Part shown: piece after piece, positions 50,076-62,588 of the stretch
Position numbering within the stretch: position 1 is the stretch's first letter
How the letters are laid out: each line of letters begins with the position of its first letter
Origin: Symsagittifera roscoffensis
Lineage: Eukaryota; Xenacoelomorpha; Acoela; Convolutidae
Reading direction: 5' to 3'
Assembly: GCF_963678635.1 (NCBI RefSeq)
Contig: NC_087062.1
Coordinates: 1,550,001 to 1,614,000 of the forward strand
Length of the DNA stretch: 64,000 nucleotides
Program-made: the position numbers and the translations under genes
Notes under the pieces: generated by a model
The model's input: the letters and a program-made list of their open reading frames with translations, nothing else
What the model was told of the DNA's origin: nothing
The model's database searches: none

Positions 50076-50551
50076 TTGTTGTCCAGCTAAGTTCCAAGCT
50101 ATCTGAAAACCCTTGACAACGCGCCACACTCGGGCATTTTATTGAGGTTACTGGGTTAAATTGCTAGGTTGATCGAAACGATCGAACTTGTAAAACAGTA
50201 TGGGTATACTATTTAATTAATATAAAGGTTTGATCCAACTAATCTGGTGTCAAAGTCACTGTCTTTTTTCGTTTTATGGTTTTTGTTTTGCTTTTTGTCT
50301 TTTTGCTCGTGTTTTTGTCCCCCTAGTTGCCCCCTTTTACTCGGTTAGCTAAGCCTCGTTCGGAGAGCGTACCAGGAAGTTTTCTCGAGTTTTCTTAAAA
50401 AGCTATCACGGTACAACCGGAAGGTTTGCACGTTCCTGCCGAACCGTACCACCGGTACTCTAGAATGGGCATGCAGCCCGAAGCTGTCTCAAGTGGGTTC
50501 GACTCCGTAATCTTGATGTCTTAAACACCCAGGAGCGCCATAAAAACACTA

Positions 50552-51451
50552 TGTATTATTCGTCTACTGTAGTCACACATGAGGCTTAAGAAAAATAGGC
50601 CCTATAACCATTGGCTCAAGAGTCAGGGACACTATCTCTTGTGTTTTTCTACCTCAAATCAGTGGGAGCCAATTCGGTTCGCTTGTGACATGAGACTACG
50701 ACCCGTTACAGCTTAAAGGCTACTACCAAAATATCCCCCAACTCTAGAAATAAGAACGTCCTCATACTTAGGTCTCTAGATACCCAAAATACATGAACGC
50801 CGTTAAAAACCGGGTCGGAACAATCCGTTAAGTTACTTTTTATTAGACAGTGGAACTTTGATCCATTTCAGATGGATCAACCTAAAACTCGCCTTACCTC
50901 AGCATAACAATCATAAAACACACTCTAGAAATTTAAATTGGGTACTCACATCGTAGCACGCTCAAGAACTGGGAGTAATTAAGTTAGTAAACAACTCGAG
51001 AATTAAATAATGTAACTAAATGAGTTTAATGTTTGTTAGTTTCAATAACAGGAACAAGTTTGAACTCTATAGTTTCTCGTGAACCATTGGGACACTCAAA
51101 TTGTCCACCTTTCCATCGAAGGTTCACTCTATCCCAGTTTGAATGATAATCCAGTCGAGCAATAATAGTCCAATTCTCGGGAATACGCTTCCTTCTGTTT
51201 CAGATAGGACAGCTCTACTCTAGTTTTATTGTGGCGGAAATTGCGAATGGCAATTTCCTACTGCTTTATCTGGCAACTTTCCCGCGATTGTTACTCGATC
51301 GTTCTGATTTCTCTTTTTCGGTTTTCAATTATCGCGAGAGAATCGTGCATGACAGGCTCCATTCGAATTTTTGAAAAATCAAATTTCACACCAAAATTAA
51401 GCGTTCTTGTTTTTCTCAAGGTCAAACTTCCAAATATGACCGACTGGCACA
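50552..51451 (-). repeat. LTR1 (unit 2)
   Basis: 900 bp. Its outer end reads TGTATTATTCG rather than TGTAACATTCG, so the conserved terminus is mutated in this unit. Confidence 0.88.
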
Positions 51452-51508
51452 TAAGGACTTAGAAATAACAGACCAATTGGTGAAAGAGCAACTAGACTTG
51501 CTCAAAAC

Positions 51509-52399
51509 TGTAACATTCGCCCGGAAGAACATATCGACGGAAAATAAAGCTAGGTTCTAAGACAACTGGCCAGCGTCTCAACAGAGCTCTACATGCTTTT
51601 CACCGTCTCTACCAAAGCCAGTTCTTTTGGTGGTCTTTTCAACATCGGTTCGACAAAAACGTTAGTTCTCCGGCTTCGGCCAGAACGCTCAAAATAACTT
51701 AATTACTTGCAAAATTAATGAGCTCATGGCTGGGTCTCAATATCCCCAGACCACGAGGTCACTCCTAAAAACAGGGCTACTACTACTTATTTTATTACTA
51801 TTGTTTTTGTTCACTAGATAAAAATCATCGTCTCCATCGAAGATGGATCAACCCTTTCCCCTAACTCCTAGCTTGTCATCGTCGTAAAATGAATTCAGAT
51901 GTTAAATAAATTCAATTCAAGACATAACCGGGAAGCTAAAAGTTTATATAAAACAGTTTCAGTTCAAATCCCGAGACCCCTCCGGATTCCTGAATCGGGG
52001 GAAATAACGCCCTTATCTTCCTTCCGGAAGGCTGTTTTTCCACACTTCACCGTTGTTGTGAACGGCCTTGCAACGTCTCTGCTAATGGTTTCTGCTAACT
52101 CTGCTATTCTTTGTTGTTTTTCTATCACAATTCTTGTAGTTATCACTATCGCAACTAATGTTGTTCTGATTTATTTATGGATTTCTTCCAAAATGGCCGA
52201 TTTTAACGTTTCTCAGAAAAACGACGTCATCGTTCGAAATTTTAAAAATCCAAAATACCAGAATATTCTAGCCTTCACAGTTTGACTAATCGTCCCAATA
52301 ACGTCGCTAATCTCTCCAAACTGTCAATTCGGAAGGTTAGTTGCTAACTATTCGAAATCGCCGAATCTGCATTTTCGTTCACTCTGGTCGAATGTCACA
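51509..52399 (-). repeat. LTR2 (unit 2)
   Basis: 891 bp. It lacks a few bases at GCAACG(GT)CTCTGC relative to unit 1. Confidence 0.8.
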
Positions 52400-53240
52400 T
52401 ACTCCCCGGACAGCCCGGTCAATGTTTTCATTGAATCTCGCAATGTTCGTAAAATTGGTACAGTGTCATTGAACAGAATTTACAAAATGCACGGCATTAC
52501 TTTTATCCGCGTCATATCGACTCACTGCAGAATATAAATGGCATCATACTACACTACTATAGCCTTCCAAAATCTTTCACTAATCTGCACTTTCGAGGAT
52601 ATCACTTAAGATAAAACATTTTTTCTGACTTCCAATGTCAATGCCCTGATTTAAAACTTTTTCTCCTAGGTTTTAAAAGGTGTTAGTTTGCAGGACAGTC
52701 TTGCCAACCAACAAGCTAAAAATGTCCTACTATGCTTCTTCCCTTTGGAAATTTTAGTTGTTATTGGTCCTGAATATTAAAATTAAGGAACTCTGTGGTT
52801 AGAAACAACAATGAAACAATCTCCTTCTCCGAAAAATTACGCAAGTCTTTCATGTCACCACAAAGTGATCAGTTTTCCTAGTTAATTAAAAACAATCATG
52901 CAGGCTAGAATATTTTAAATATACTCTTTGCTCAAGCCTTTCTAAATAAATAGTAAGTGTCTCTAAAGCGACTAACTAAAATCAAAATTCAAATTTATAA
53001 TTGCAACTAATTCTTTAATGCTCAAAACTCAACTAAATGTTTTCTTTCAGTTTTCAGTTACAACTTGGTTGCTTAGTTTCTCACTTGAGTTTTTGTCACA
53101 TACATAAAACAGTTCTGAGTTTTAACTTCTTCTCTTTTGTCACTTCTTTGTTTCTTCTTTTTTTTCGTCGTTCAGAAGTTCCAAAACTTCTAAATTCTTC
53201 TAATTTTGTTTCTTTTCGCATCTTGTCTTCCGGCCATTTG

Positions 53241-55463
53241 TCAATGCTCCATCTCCTCCCCCTGCGACATTGACTCTGCACTTTCAGTTTCTGTGTCTTG
53301 CAATACATCGTTAGATATTCTGACGCTGTTGGAAGCAGTCCTCCAACACTTCTGCTCTTCTACCCTTTGCTTACAACAAGGTAGGGGATCCACGTTAGAT
53401 TCTCTGTTCCTGCAGAAGCTTTTGAGGAGACACAACGTCACGTTTCTCTCCAAATTTTCCTTCAACATCTCTTCTTTCTCTCTTCCATCACGTTCACTCA
53501 TCCTGGAGATTTTTTTCACGGCGGTGGTCACTGCATTCCGATGAGTCACAAAAGCTCGCTTGAAAGCTCCTGCCCCAATGTCCAGCTGATACATACTGTA
53601 CACTCTGCCGTGCTTCGACATATGCTTCTTGGCATACTCGTACAACCATGCAGTCATGTTGGCTCTAAACCATGGCATCAGTCGTCTCCTTGCCCAAATC
53701 TTTTTCACTTCCATCGGAATGTTTAGAATCTTGCACATTTTCTCAAAAAGATCTAAATCTTTAAGACAATCCAAATTCTGCAATTGTTCTCTCGTCGGTG
53801 CCTCCTGTCTATTGTTCTGCTTCACATGAGCTTCCAGCCATCGTATCGCCATCATAACTCCCACTATCACCATTGTTATAGGCCGTGTGAGTCTGCTAAA
53901 CCCATGTGGAGAGCAGCTCTCCAGAGTCCCAGATCAACGCCAGATTACTACGTTCGGGGTACCACCATGTTTGCAGCAAGCAATGGCAAGGAAACTCGTC
54001 ATGTGTCAACATGATGCTCCTCCAATTACGCTTTCCCGAAGCTTCCAGTAGTGGTTCCACTTCCATCATCACTCGGTGGACTTCATCATTTTCATCTACT
54101 GCATTGTAATCCGTAACGGTTGATCCTCTCTGTTTTTGTCTTTCAAAGTCACTGAAGTTCCCACTGACGTATCCCATGAACTTCTTTCCCAGTATTGATT
54201 CTAACTCCTCCTTAGTTTTCTCAGGGACTGCCGAGAATATTCTGCACAGTAATTCATAAGACTTTTCCGACAATCTTGCTAGCCTTGCACACTTTGGCAC
54301 TGAGAAGGCTTGATCCACGATCGTTCTCGTACTTTTTACAACAACAGCCACGAAATGCACTGGGTATCTGCTCTTGCACATTGGAGCTAATGTCGATCCC
54401 ACCAAATAGCGCGCTCCAGATGGTCTGCGATAAGTTTCACTGTGCCTGATGTTCATTTCCGCCTCGATCGCTTCCCTCCATTTTCCTATGTGCTTTTGCT
54501 CAGTTTGCAAAGCTCCTGGGAACACTTCTACACTGAGGGCCGTGACCATCTCATGTTTCTGTTCTAGATTCAATAGTGACTCTAAAGAACCAAACATGCT
54601 GTAGAATCCTAGTGCAGTCACTAGATTCACCTCGGTTCCTCCATGAAAATCTGCGATCAATTCCGTTTCCGTCTTCGCTTTCATCACAATGTTCCCAAAC
54701 AATATTGTCAACTGCTTTTGTTGTCTCACTAGAGTTTTCACACAATCCAGACTTCCACAGACGTGACCTTCCAGTCCACAGACTTCTGCCAGACAGCTAC
54801 CAGGTTTAACCCAGTCTTCTGGTCCCCAGCCAGGCAACTCCACTTTGTCTTCCCCGTTGCTCTTAGAGGCTGTTGTCATCACGTTATAGATGATATTAAG
54901 ATCACACAGATTACATTTTGCATTCAGTTCCCTCTGTACATCTTGTGTTGCAAGTAGTATCGAATCAGCATTGGGACTAGGGCACCACGATGGTCTCATC
55001 AGTTCCCACACTACCATTAAGCTCGTTCTCAGTAATTCATCTGAGAATCCCAATCCAAACTCCACTCGTTTGTTGGATTCTGGCACGGAAGGTGCAGCTA
55101 CCTTTTCTTCTAAGACTAGTCCCAGCTTGGTCTGCGAATTAGCAGCGCTTCTTATCGTTGCAATTCTCGACGTCCAGAACCTCAGCAACACTGCTTGCTC
55201 GTAATCAAAGAAGTAATCGCGTATGTCTTCACTGAGAAACGGGTTGTACGCTATCCCTATGACTTCGGACACGTAACTGTATGACTCTTTCTGATCGGTC
55301 CACAGTATTCATTGGATTTCGGCAGTGCTCCCATAGATTCCTTAGTGAGCGTCAGTTCTTTGTTCGAGAATCTCCTGATTCCATCTATTTTCCTCGTGGG
55401 TTCTAGCTCCTCGGGTTCTTTCATGTTCACCCTCATTGGCTTGCTCTGATGCATATCCAGCAG
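53241..55463 (-). pseudogene. E2 ORF3 homologue, frameshifted (unit 2)
   Basis: Pieces 53241-53873, 53896-55272 and the 55257-55463 side, with the same two frame breaks as in unit 1. Confidence 0.8.
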
Positions 55464-56985
55464 TGCAGTCAGCCACGTTGTGATCCGCCGACCCGCAGTT
55501 CGCGCATGATCTGCGCTTGTCCATGTCATCTCTAGGCTTGTACCATGACGACCTCTGAGGTTGGCTTCCCCCTTGCGTGTTCCTGTTTTCTGAATATGAG
55601 TATTTCTTGGGCTTCATCAGCATGTATTCCCTTGATTTCTGTCTCATTTCTTCTGGGGTCGGTGCGCTGTCTTTCGACAATGTGTAGTATGTTGCTAACA
55701 TTGTTCTTAAGTCATCACTTTTTACCCCATCAATGAACTTCGAGGCAATGCTAAAGTTTCTTCTGTTTGTCGACTCCTCTGGGTCACTCCTTCTTCTCAA
55801 GCTCTCAAGGTCATCTAGGAACCGATCAATTGACTCATCGTCCCTCTGCCTTCTCTTTTCAAATCGCATCATCGCTTGGTGACCCTTCATGCCTGACCCG
55901 AATCGATTCGGCAATGTTTCGAAGATTTTGTCCGCGGTATCGCGTTCTTCTTCTTTCTTTGCAACCACGCATTTTAATGCCGTGCCTTCCAAATTGCTGA
56001 GTATGGCTGTGCATGCTTGTCTTTCATCATTTAAGTTATCTTGCTCTAGGTGTAATCTCATCACTTCCACCCAAGTGTCAATGCATCCATCGGAGTCGTC
56101 TTTGAATTCTTTTGGCTTCTTGAAAGTTTTTCTTGATTTTCCGTCTCTCCTATCGCTCGAGTCAGTGTTCTTCGTGGCGAAGGCCTCTAGAGTCCTGTTC
56201 ATCATCTCCCAAGTGCTTGCCCACGTCATGGCATCCGGACCTGCGTTGCTGTTAGCTGTTGAGTCCCCCGGACCAATCATTGTGTTTGATGTTCCATTTT
56301 TCATGATTGTTTTAGCAGCCGTTGGTGCTATGCTTACCGCATCCCGGTTTAAAGGCAACGGTGTCGATTGCCGTTTGTTCCTTTGTGGTTCCACAAAGTC
56401 AACTCTGGTGCCTTGCGTGCGATCCGCTGCCGGTCTTTCTTGTGAGGTAGAATTTCTCAAGATTGCATCCAATTTCGCCTGTATTGCACACGAACTTTCG
56501 GCCTGATTCTTGTTCATTGTGTCCATTCTCTTTTCCAGGCTACCTAATTGGCTGTTGACATCATCATATCGGTTTTTCAACTGTTGCATATCTTTTTTGA
56601 TGTTCTTATCTCGTTCTTCATTGGTGGCATCTACCTTGTCCGACATCTGCTGGAGTCTCTCGTCTGTCGCCTTAGCCAGGTTAAAATAACTATCCAGATA
56701 CTCGTGTTTGTTGTATTTCAACTCTTTCCTTATTAAGTCTCTATCTTCCTCACTGTACTTTAGTTTTTTGTCGATCTGATTTAGTTTTGTCATCAGGTCG
56801 CCAAGCTCAAGAGTAGCTGTTTCATGATCAGCCGTTGTCTTGTTTTCGGCTGTCGCTTCCGTTCTGGCTTGTTCTTCCTTTAGGTCGGCTTCTGTCGCCT
56901 TCGTGCTCACTGTCCCAAATGTTCGTGTTCTTTCAGTTTTTGATTCTTCGGCCGTGTTGTCTCTCGATTTCATTCCGACCATCAT
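55342..56985 (-). pseudogene. Truncated gag fused to E2 sequence (unit 3)
   Basis: Same 547-codon chimera as in unit 2, with isolated substitutions (for example Leu to Pro in FETLPNRFG). First knuckle kept, second lost. Confidence 0.85.
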
Positions 56986-57014
56986 CGCCAACTTTTCTGT
57001 AAAAGATGTCTTCT

Positions 57015-57395
57015 TTACTTGGGAGTCGCATTCACCGTTTCTCGGGTATTGCCTGTTGTGTCTTCCAACGCGTCTATCGGCGAAAACTCCACGGTTTTTG
57101 GATTTTGATCTTCCATATGGGGCATCGGTGTGGATTCCGTTGTCTTCTTCTCCACTTCATCTACGCTCTGGTCTGGTGTCTCTAGATCGATTTCAATTGT
57201 GGGCTCCGCCTGTTTGTCTTTAGCACCTTCTCTCGTCTTGTTCTCAGTACTACTCCTCGTGCTGATCATACTAACTGAAAAGTTATCTTTTGTCTTCTTT
57301 TGGCCCATTGATGTCGTTCCGCGCAGCGACGAGTTATATTTCGTGTTTGATCCAGTTGACCTTTTTTCGAGCACCGGTACCCTACTCCGTCTCAT
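57015..57395 (-). CDS. ORF0 upstream of gag (unit 3)
   Basis: 126 aa, identical to unit 2 apart from Val to Ile in SVSM-I-STRSS. Frame intact. Confidence 0.5.
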   Translation of the reverse strand: MRRSRVPVLEKRSTGSNTKYNSSLRGTTSMGQKKTKDNFSVSMISTRSSTENKTREGAKDKQAEPTIEIDLETPDQSVDEVEKKTTESTPMPHMEDQNPKTVEFSPIDALEDTTGNTRETVNATPK

Positions 57396-57648
57396 TATTT
57401 CTATTAACAATTGCTCCTATTTACAATATTACTATATACACAATTCTATTCTAAGGATAATATCTTTTGTGGAAAAATTATTAAAAGGAAATATACAACG
57501 TGATAAAAACGATGTTCCCAGTTCTCTTTCAAAACCTTTCGAGAAACTTTCTTTATTTGTGGTCACAACCGTACTGGGTTCCGACTAGTCTTGTTCTGTT
57601 TTAATTCTGTCTTAAAATACTTATTGTAATTTTACTCCAATTTTTATA

Positions 57649-58420
57649 CCGTCCCAAGACTTCCAGTTACCGTCCCTACTCTTCTTTGTACCATCCCAGG
57701 CTTCTTTCTACTGTCCCAAGAATGTTCGGTACTGTCCCAGTACTTTTTGTCAGTTTCCCAAGACCCCTGTCCCGAGAGTACTATCCCAGGACCACTGTCC
57801 CAAGACTGTCCCAAGACTACTGTCCCAAGACTAGTGTCCCAAGACTACTGTCCCAAGACTATTGTCCCCAGGCTAGTGTCCCAAGACTACTGTCCCAAGA
57901 CTACTGTCCCAAGGCTACTGTCCCAACTACTGTCCCAAGACTAGTGTCCCAAGACTACTGTCCCAAGGCTACTGTCCCAAAGCTAGTGTCCCAAGACTAC
58001 TGTCCCAAGACTAGTGTCCCAAGGCTACTATCCCAAGACCAGTGTCCCAAGGCTACTGTCCCAAGACTACTGTCCCAAGGCTACTGTCCCAAGACCACTG
58101 TCCCAAGACCACTGTCCCAGGACCACTGTCCCAAGACCACTGTCCCAATACCACTGTCCCAAGACCACTGTCCTAGGACCACTGTCCCAAGACCACTGTC
58201 CCAAGACCACTGTCCCAAGACTGTGCCGTCCCAAGACTGTACTGTCTCAAGGCTGTACTGTCCCAAGACTGTACCAAGACTGCTCTGGTCCAAGACTATC
58301 CCAGGACTGCACTGTCCCAAGACTGTCCCCAGACTGCACTATCCCAAGACTTCTTTGGCACTGTCCCAAGACCTCTCTGGTACTGTCCCAAGACTTCTTT
58401 GGCACTGTCCCAAGACAGTT
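57649..58420. repeat. 14-bp minisatellite (unit 3)
   Basis: Same array, with a few variant-repeat changes (ACTAGTG for ACTACTG near 57940, AAGACC for AGGACC near 58189). Copy number is unchanged. Confidence 0.9.
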
Positions 58421-58980
58421 AACAAGTGTTTGAGCGGTGGGACCTCCTTCTTCTTCGTTGTAGGGACTTCTTGATTCACTGTACCTTGTACCACCACTCA
58501 AGCTCTAGTAAAATTTTCCCCAAAAACCCTCTCTTAGTGGCCAAATACTGACCCCCCTTTTTTAGTTACCTCTTTTTCAATGTTCCAAGCAACTTGAAAC
58601 CAAAACCTGTGCGCAGGTATCTTGTGATCACCTGTTCGTGTAAAAACCAAACAGAAATCCTTACCAAAATGCAACAAAAATCTAAGCAAGAAAAAATAAT
58701 AAAAACAAAGAGATGAACCTAAAAAATTCAAAGGTGACAAATGTCTACCTTCTATCGAAAAAATGTCTGGTACTTAATTGCCACGCGTTTTCCTCCCCCC
58801 TGCTAGCGATCTTATGGGGTATCACAAAAACTGTCTATGTCCGTTCCCCCCTACCGATCCGACCAGGGTACCTACCTTAACCTGATTCTAATTTTGGATA
58901 TCCGCTTCCTATGACCAACGCGTGTAAATATGTAATGTAACTAAGTCGACGATGCCGAGCAATTAGTTACTCTAATGTGT

Positions 58981-59059
58981 CCCCCCTTTTTACAAATTAT
59001 AACCGCCAACCTCTAACTTAACCAGCCCCCCTTCTAACCTCCCCCCTTTTTAGCCCCCC
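58981..59059 (-). other. G6 polypurine cluster (unit 3)
   Basis: Same runs as in units 1 and 2. A small patch of substitutions follows at 59091-59142. Confidence 0.5.
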
Positions 59060-59276
59060 TTCTTAAGCCTAAAATTACCTTAAGCGCCGGGGGCTAAACC
59101 CCTCAAGAGAAAACCGTAGACCTGTCTCCAGGCCTGCTCAGGTAAAAACGTTCCTCAAAACCGGGGGATTTCGCTTATCCACTTTTACACTTATCTCCTT
59201 AATGTAATGTGGGTTTTAACGATACCCGTTCTGCCCAACTTGAGAACTCGAGAACTGCCAAATCCTTCTTGGCTAC

Positions 59277-59455
59277 TTTCCCACTCGACTGGTCACCTCT
59301 TCCAGTCCAGTCTCCTATTGGTTCAGCTCAAGTGCTCATGAACCACTTTCCCACTCGGCTGGTCACCTCTTCCAGTCAAGTCTCCTATTGGTTCAGCTCA
59401 AGTGCTCTTGAACCACTTTCCCACTCGGCTGGTCACCTCTTCCAGTCAAGTCTCC
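59277..59455. repeat. 70-bp tandem repeat (unit 3)
   Basis: Same two and a half copies. Confidence 0.9.
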
Positions 59456-59931
59456 TTGTTGTCCAGCTAAGTTCCAAGCTATCTGAAAACCCTTGACAAC
59501 GCGCCACACTCGGGCATTTTATTGAGGTTACTGGGTTAAATTGCTAGGTTGATCGAAACGATCGAACTTGTAAAACAGTATGGGTATACTATTTAATTAA
59601 TATAAAGGTTTGATCCAACTAATCTGGTGTCAAAGTCACTGTCTTTTTTCGTTTTATGGTTTTTGTTTTGCTTTTTGTCTTTTTGCTCGTGTTTTTGTCC
59701 CCCTAGTTGCCCCCTTTTACTCGGTTAGCTAAGCCTCGTTCGGAGAGCGTACCAGGAAGTTTTCTCGAGTTTTCTTAAAAAGCTATCACGGTACAACCGG
59801 AAGGTTTGCACGTTCCTGCCGAACCGTACCACCGGTACTCTAGAATGGGCATGCAGCCCGAAGCTGTCTCAAGTGGGTTCGACTCCGTAATCTTGATGTC
59901 TTAAACACCCAGGAGCGCCATAAAAACACTA

Positions 59932-60800
59932 TGTAACATTCGTCTACTGTAGTCACACATGAGGCTTAACAAAAATAGGCCCTATAACCATTGGCTCAAG
60001 AGTCAGGGACACTATCTCTTGTGTTTTTCTACCTCAAATCAGTGGGAGCCAATTCGGTTCGCTTGTGACATGAGACTACGACCCGTTACAGCTTAAAGGC
60101 TACTACCAAAATATCCCCCCACTCTAGAAATAAGAACGTCCCCATACTTAGGTCTCTAGATACCCAAAATACATGAACGCCGTTAAAAACCGGGTCGGAA
60201 CAATCCGTTAAGTTACTTTTTATTAGACAGTGGAACTTTGATCCATTTCAGCATAACAATCATAAAACACACTCTAGAAATTTAAATTGGGTACTCACAT
60301 CGTAGCACGCTCAAGAACTGGGAGTAATTAAGTTAGTAAACAACTCGAGAATTAAATAATGTAACTAAATGAGTTTAATGTTTGTTAGTTTCAATAACAG
60401 GAACAAGTTTGAACTCTATAGTTTCTCGTGAACCATTGGGACACTCAAGCTGTCCACCTTTCCATCGAAGGTTCACTCTATCCCAGTTTGAATGATAATC
60501 CAGTCGAGCAATAATAGTCCAATTCTCGGGAATACGCTTCCTTCTGTTTCAGATAGGACAGCTCTACTCTAGTTTTATTGTGACGGAAATTACGAATGGC
60601 AATTTCCTACTGCTTTATCTGGCAACTTTCCCGCGATTGTTACTCGATCGTTCTGATTTCTCTTTTTCGGTTTTCAGTTATCGCGAGAGAATCGTGCATG
60701 ACAGGCTCCATTCGAATTTTTGAAAAATCAAATTTCACTCCAAAATTAAGCGTTCTTGTTTTTCTCAAGGTCAAACTTCCAAATATGACCGACTGGCACA
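59932..60800 (-). repeat. LTR1 with 31-bp deletion (unit 3)
   Basis: 869 bp. The deletion at 60251 removes the AGATGGATCAACC block and falls between CAG direct repeats. Confidence 0.88.
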
Positions 60801-60857
60801 TAAGGACTTAGAAATAACAGAGCAATTGGTGAAAGAGCAACTAGACTTGCTCAAAAC

Positions 60858-61749
60858 TGTAACATTCGCCCGGAAGTACATATCGACGGAAAATAAAGCT
60901 AGGTTCTAAGACAACTGGCCAGCGTCTAAACAGAGCTCTACATGCTTTTCACCGTCTCTACCAAAGCCAGTTCTTTTGGTGGTCTTTTCAACATCGGTTC
61001 GACAAAAACGTTAGTTCTCCGGCTTCGGCCAGAACGCTCAAAATAACTTAATTACTTGCAAAATTAATGAGCTCATGGCTGGGTCTCAATATCCCCAGAC
61101 CACGAGGTCACTCCTAAAAACAGGGCTACTACTACTTATTTTATTACTATTGTTTTTGTTCACTAGATAAAAATCATCGTCTCCATCGAAGATGGATCAA
61201 CCCTTTCCCCTAACTCCTAGCTTGTCATCGTCGTAAAATGTATTCAGATGTTAAATAAATTCAATTCAAGACATAACCGGGAAGCTAAAAGTTTATATAA
61301 AACAGTTTCAGTTCAAATCCCGAGACCCCTCCGGATTCCTGAATCGGGGGAAATAACGCCCTTATCTTCCTTCCGGAAGGCTGTTTTTCCACACTTCACC
61401 GTTGTTGTGAACGGCCTTGCAACGGTCTCTGCTAATGGTCTCTGCTAACTCTGCTATTCTTTGTTGTTTTTCTATCACAATTCTTGTAGTTATCACTATC
61501 GCAACTAATGTTGTTCTGATTTATTTATGGATTTCTTCCAAAATGGCCGATTTTAACGTTTCTCAGAAAAACGACGTCATCGTTCGAAATTTTAAAAATC
61601 CAAAATACCAGAATATTCTAGCCTTCACAGTTTGACTAATCGTCCCAATAACGTCGCTAATCTCTCCAAACTGTCAATTCGGAAGGTTAGTTGCTAACTA
61701 TTCGAAATCGCCGAATCTGCATTTTCGTTCACTCTGGTCGAATGTCACA
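60858..61749 (-). repeat. LTR2 (unit 3)
   Basis: 892 bp, TGTAACATTCGCCC...GTCACA, followed by the polypurine string TACTCCCCGG. Confidence 0.8.
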
Positions 61750-62588
61750 TACTCCCCGGACAGCCCGGTCAATGTTTTCATTGAATCTCGCAATGTTCGT
61801 AAAATTGGTACCGTGTCATTGAACAGAATTTACAAAATGCACGGCATTACTTTTATCCGCGTCATATCGACTCACTGCAGAATATAAATGGCATCATACT
61901 ACACTACTATAGCCTTCCAAAATCTTTCACTAATCTGCACTTTCGAGGATATCACTTAAGATAAAACATTTTTTCTGACTTCCATGTCAATGCCCTGATT
62001 TAAAACTTTTTCTCCTAGGTTTTAAAAGGTGTTAGTTTGCAGGACAGTCTTGCCAACCAACAAGCTAAAAATGTCCTACTATGCTTCTTCCCTTTGGAAA
62101 TTTTAGTTGTTATTGGTCCTGAATATTAAAATTAAGGAACTCTGTGGTTAGAAAGAACAATGAAACAATCTCCTTCTCCGAAAAATTACGCGAGTCTTTC
62201 ATGTCACCACAAAGTGATCAGTTTTCCTAGTTAATTAAAAACAATCATGCAGGCTAGAATATTTTAAATATACTCTTTGCTCAAGCCTTTCTAAATAAAT
62301 AGTAAGTGTCTCTAAAGCGACTAACTAAAATCAAAATTCAAATTTATAATTGCAACTAATTCTTTAATGCTCAAAACTCAACTAAATGTTTTCTTTCAGT
62401 TTTCAGTTACAACTTGGTTGCTTAGTTTCTCACTTGAGTTTTTGTCACATACATAAAACAGTTCTGAGTTTTAACTTCTTCTCTTTTGTCACTTCTTTGT
62501 TTCTTCTTTTTTTCGTCGTTCAGAAGTTCCAAAACTTCTAAATTCTTCTAATTTTGTTTCTTTTTGCATCTTGTCTTCCGGCCATTTG

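Larger units (their letters stand above)
46084..55463. repeat. Tandem unit 2 (9380 bp)
   Basis: Same content and order as unit 1, offset 9375-9380 bp. Near-identical sequence with isolated substitutions. Confidence 0.9.
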
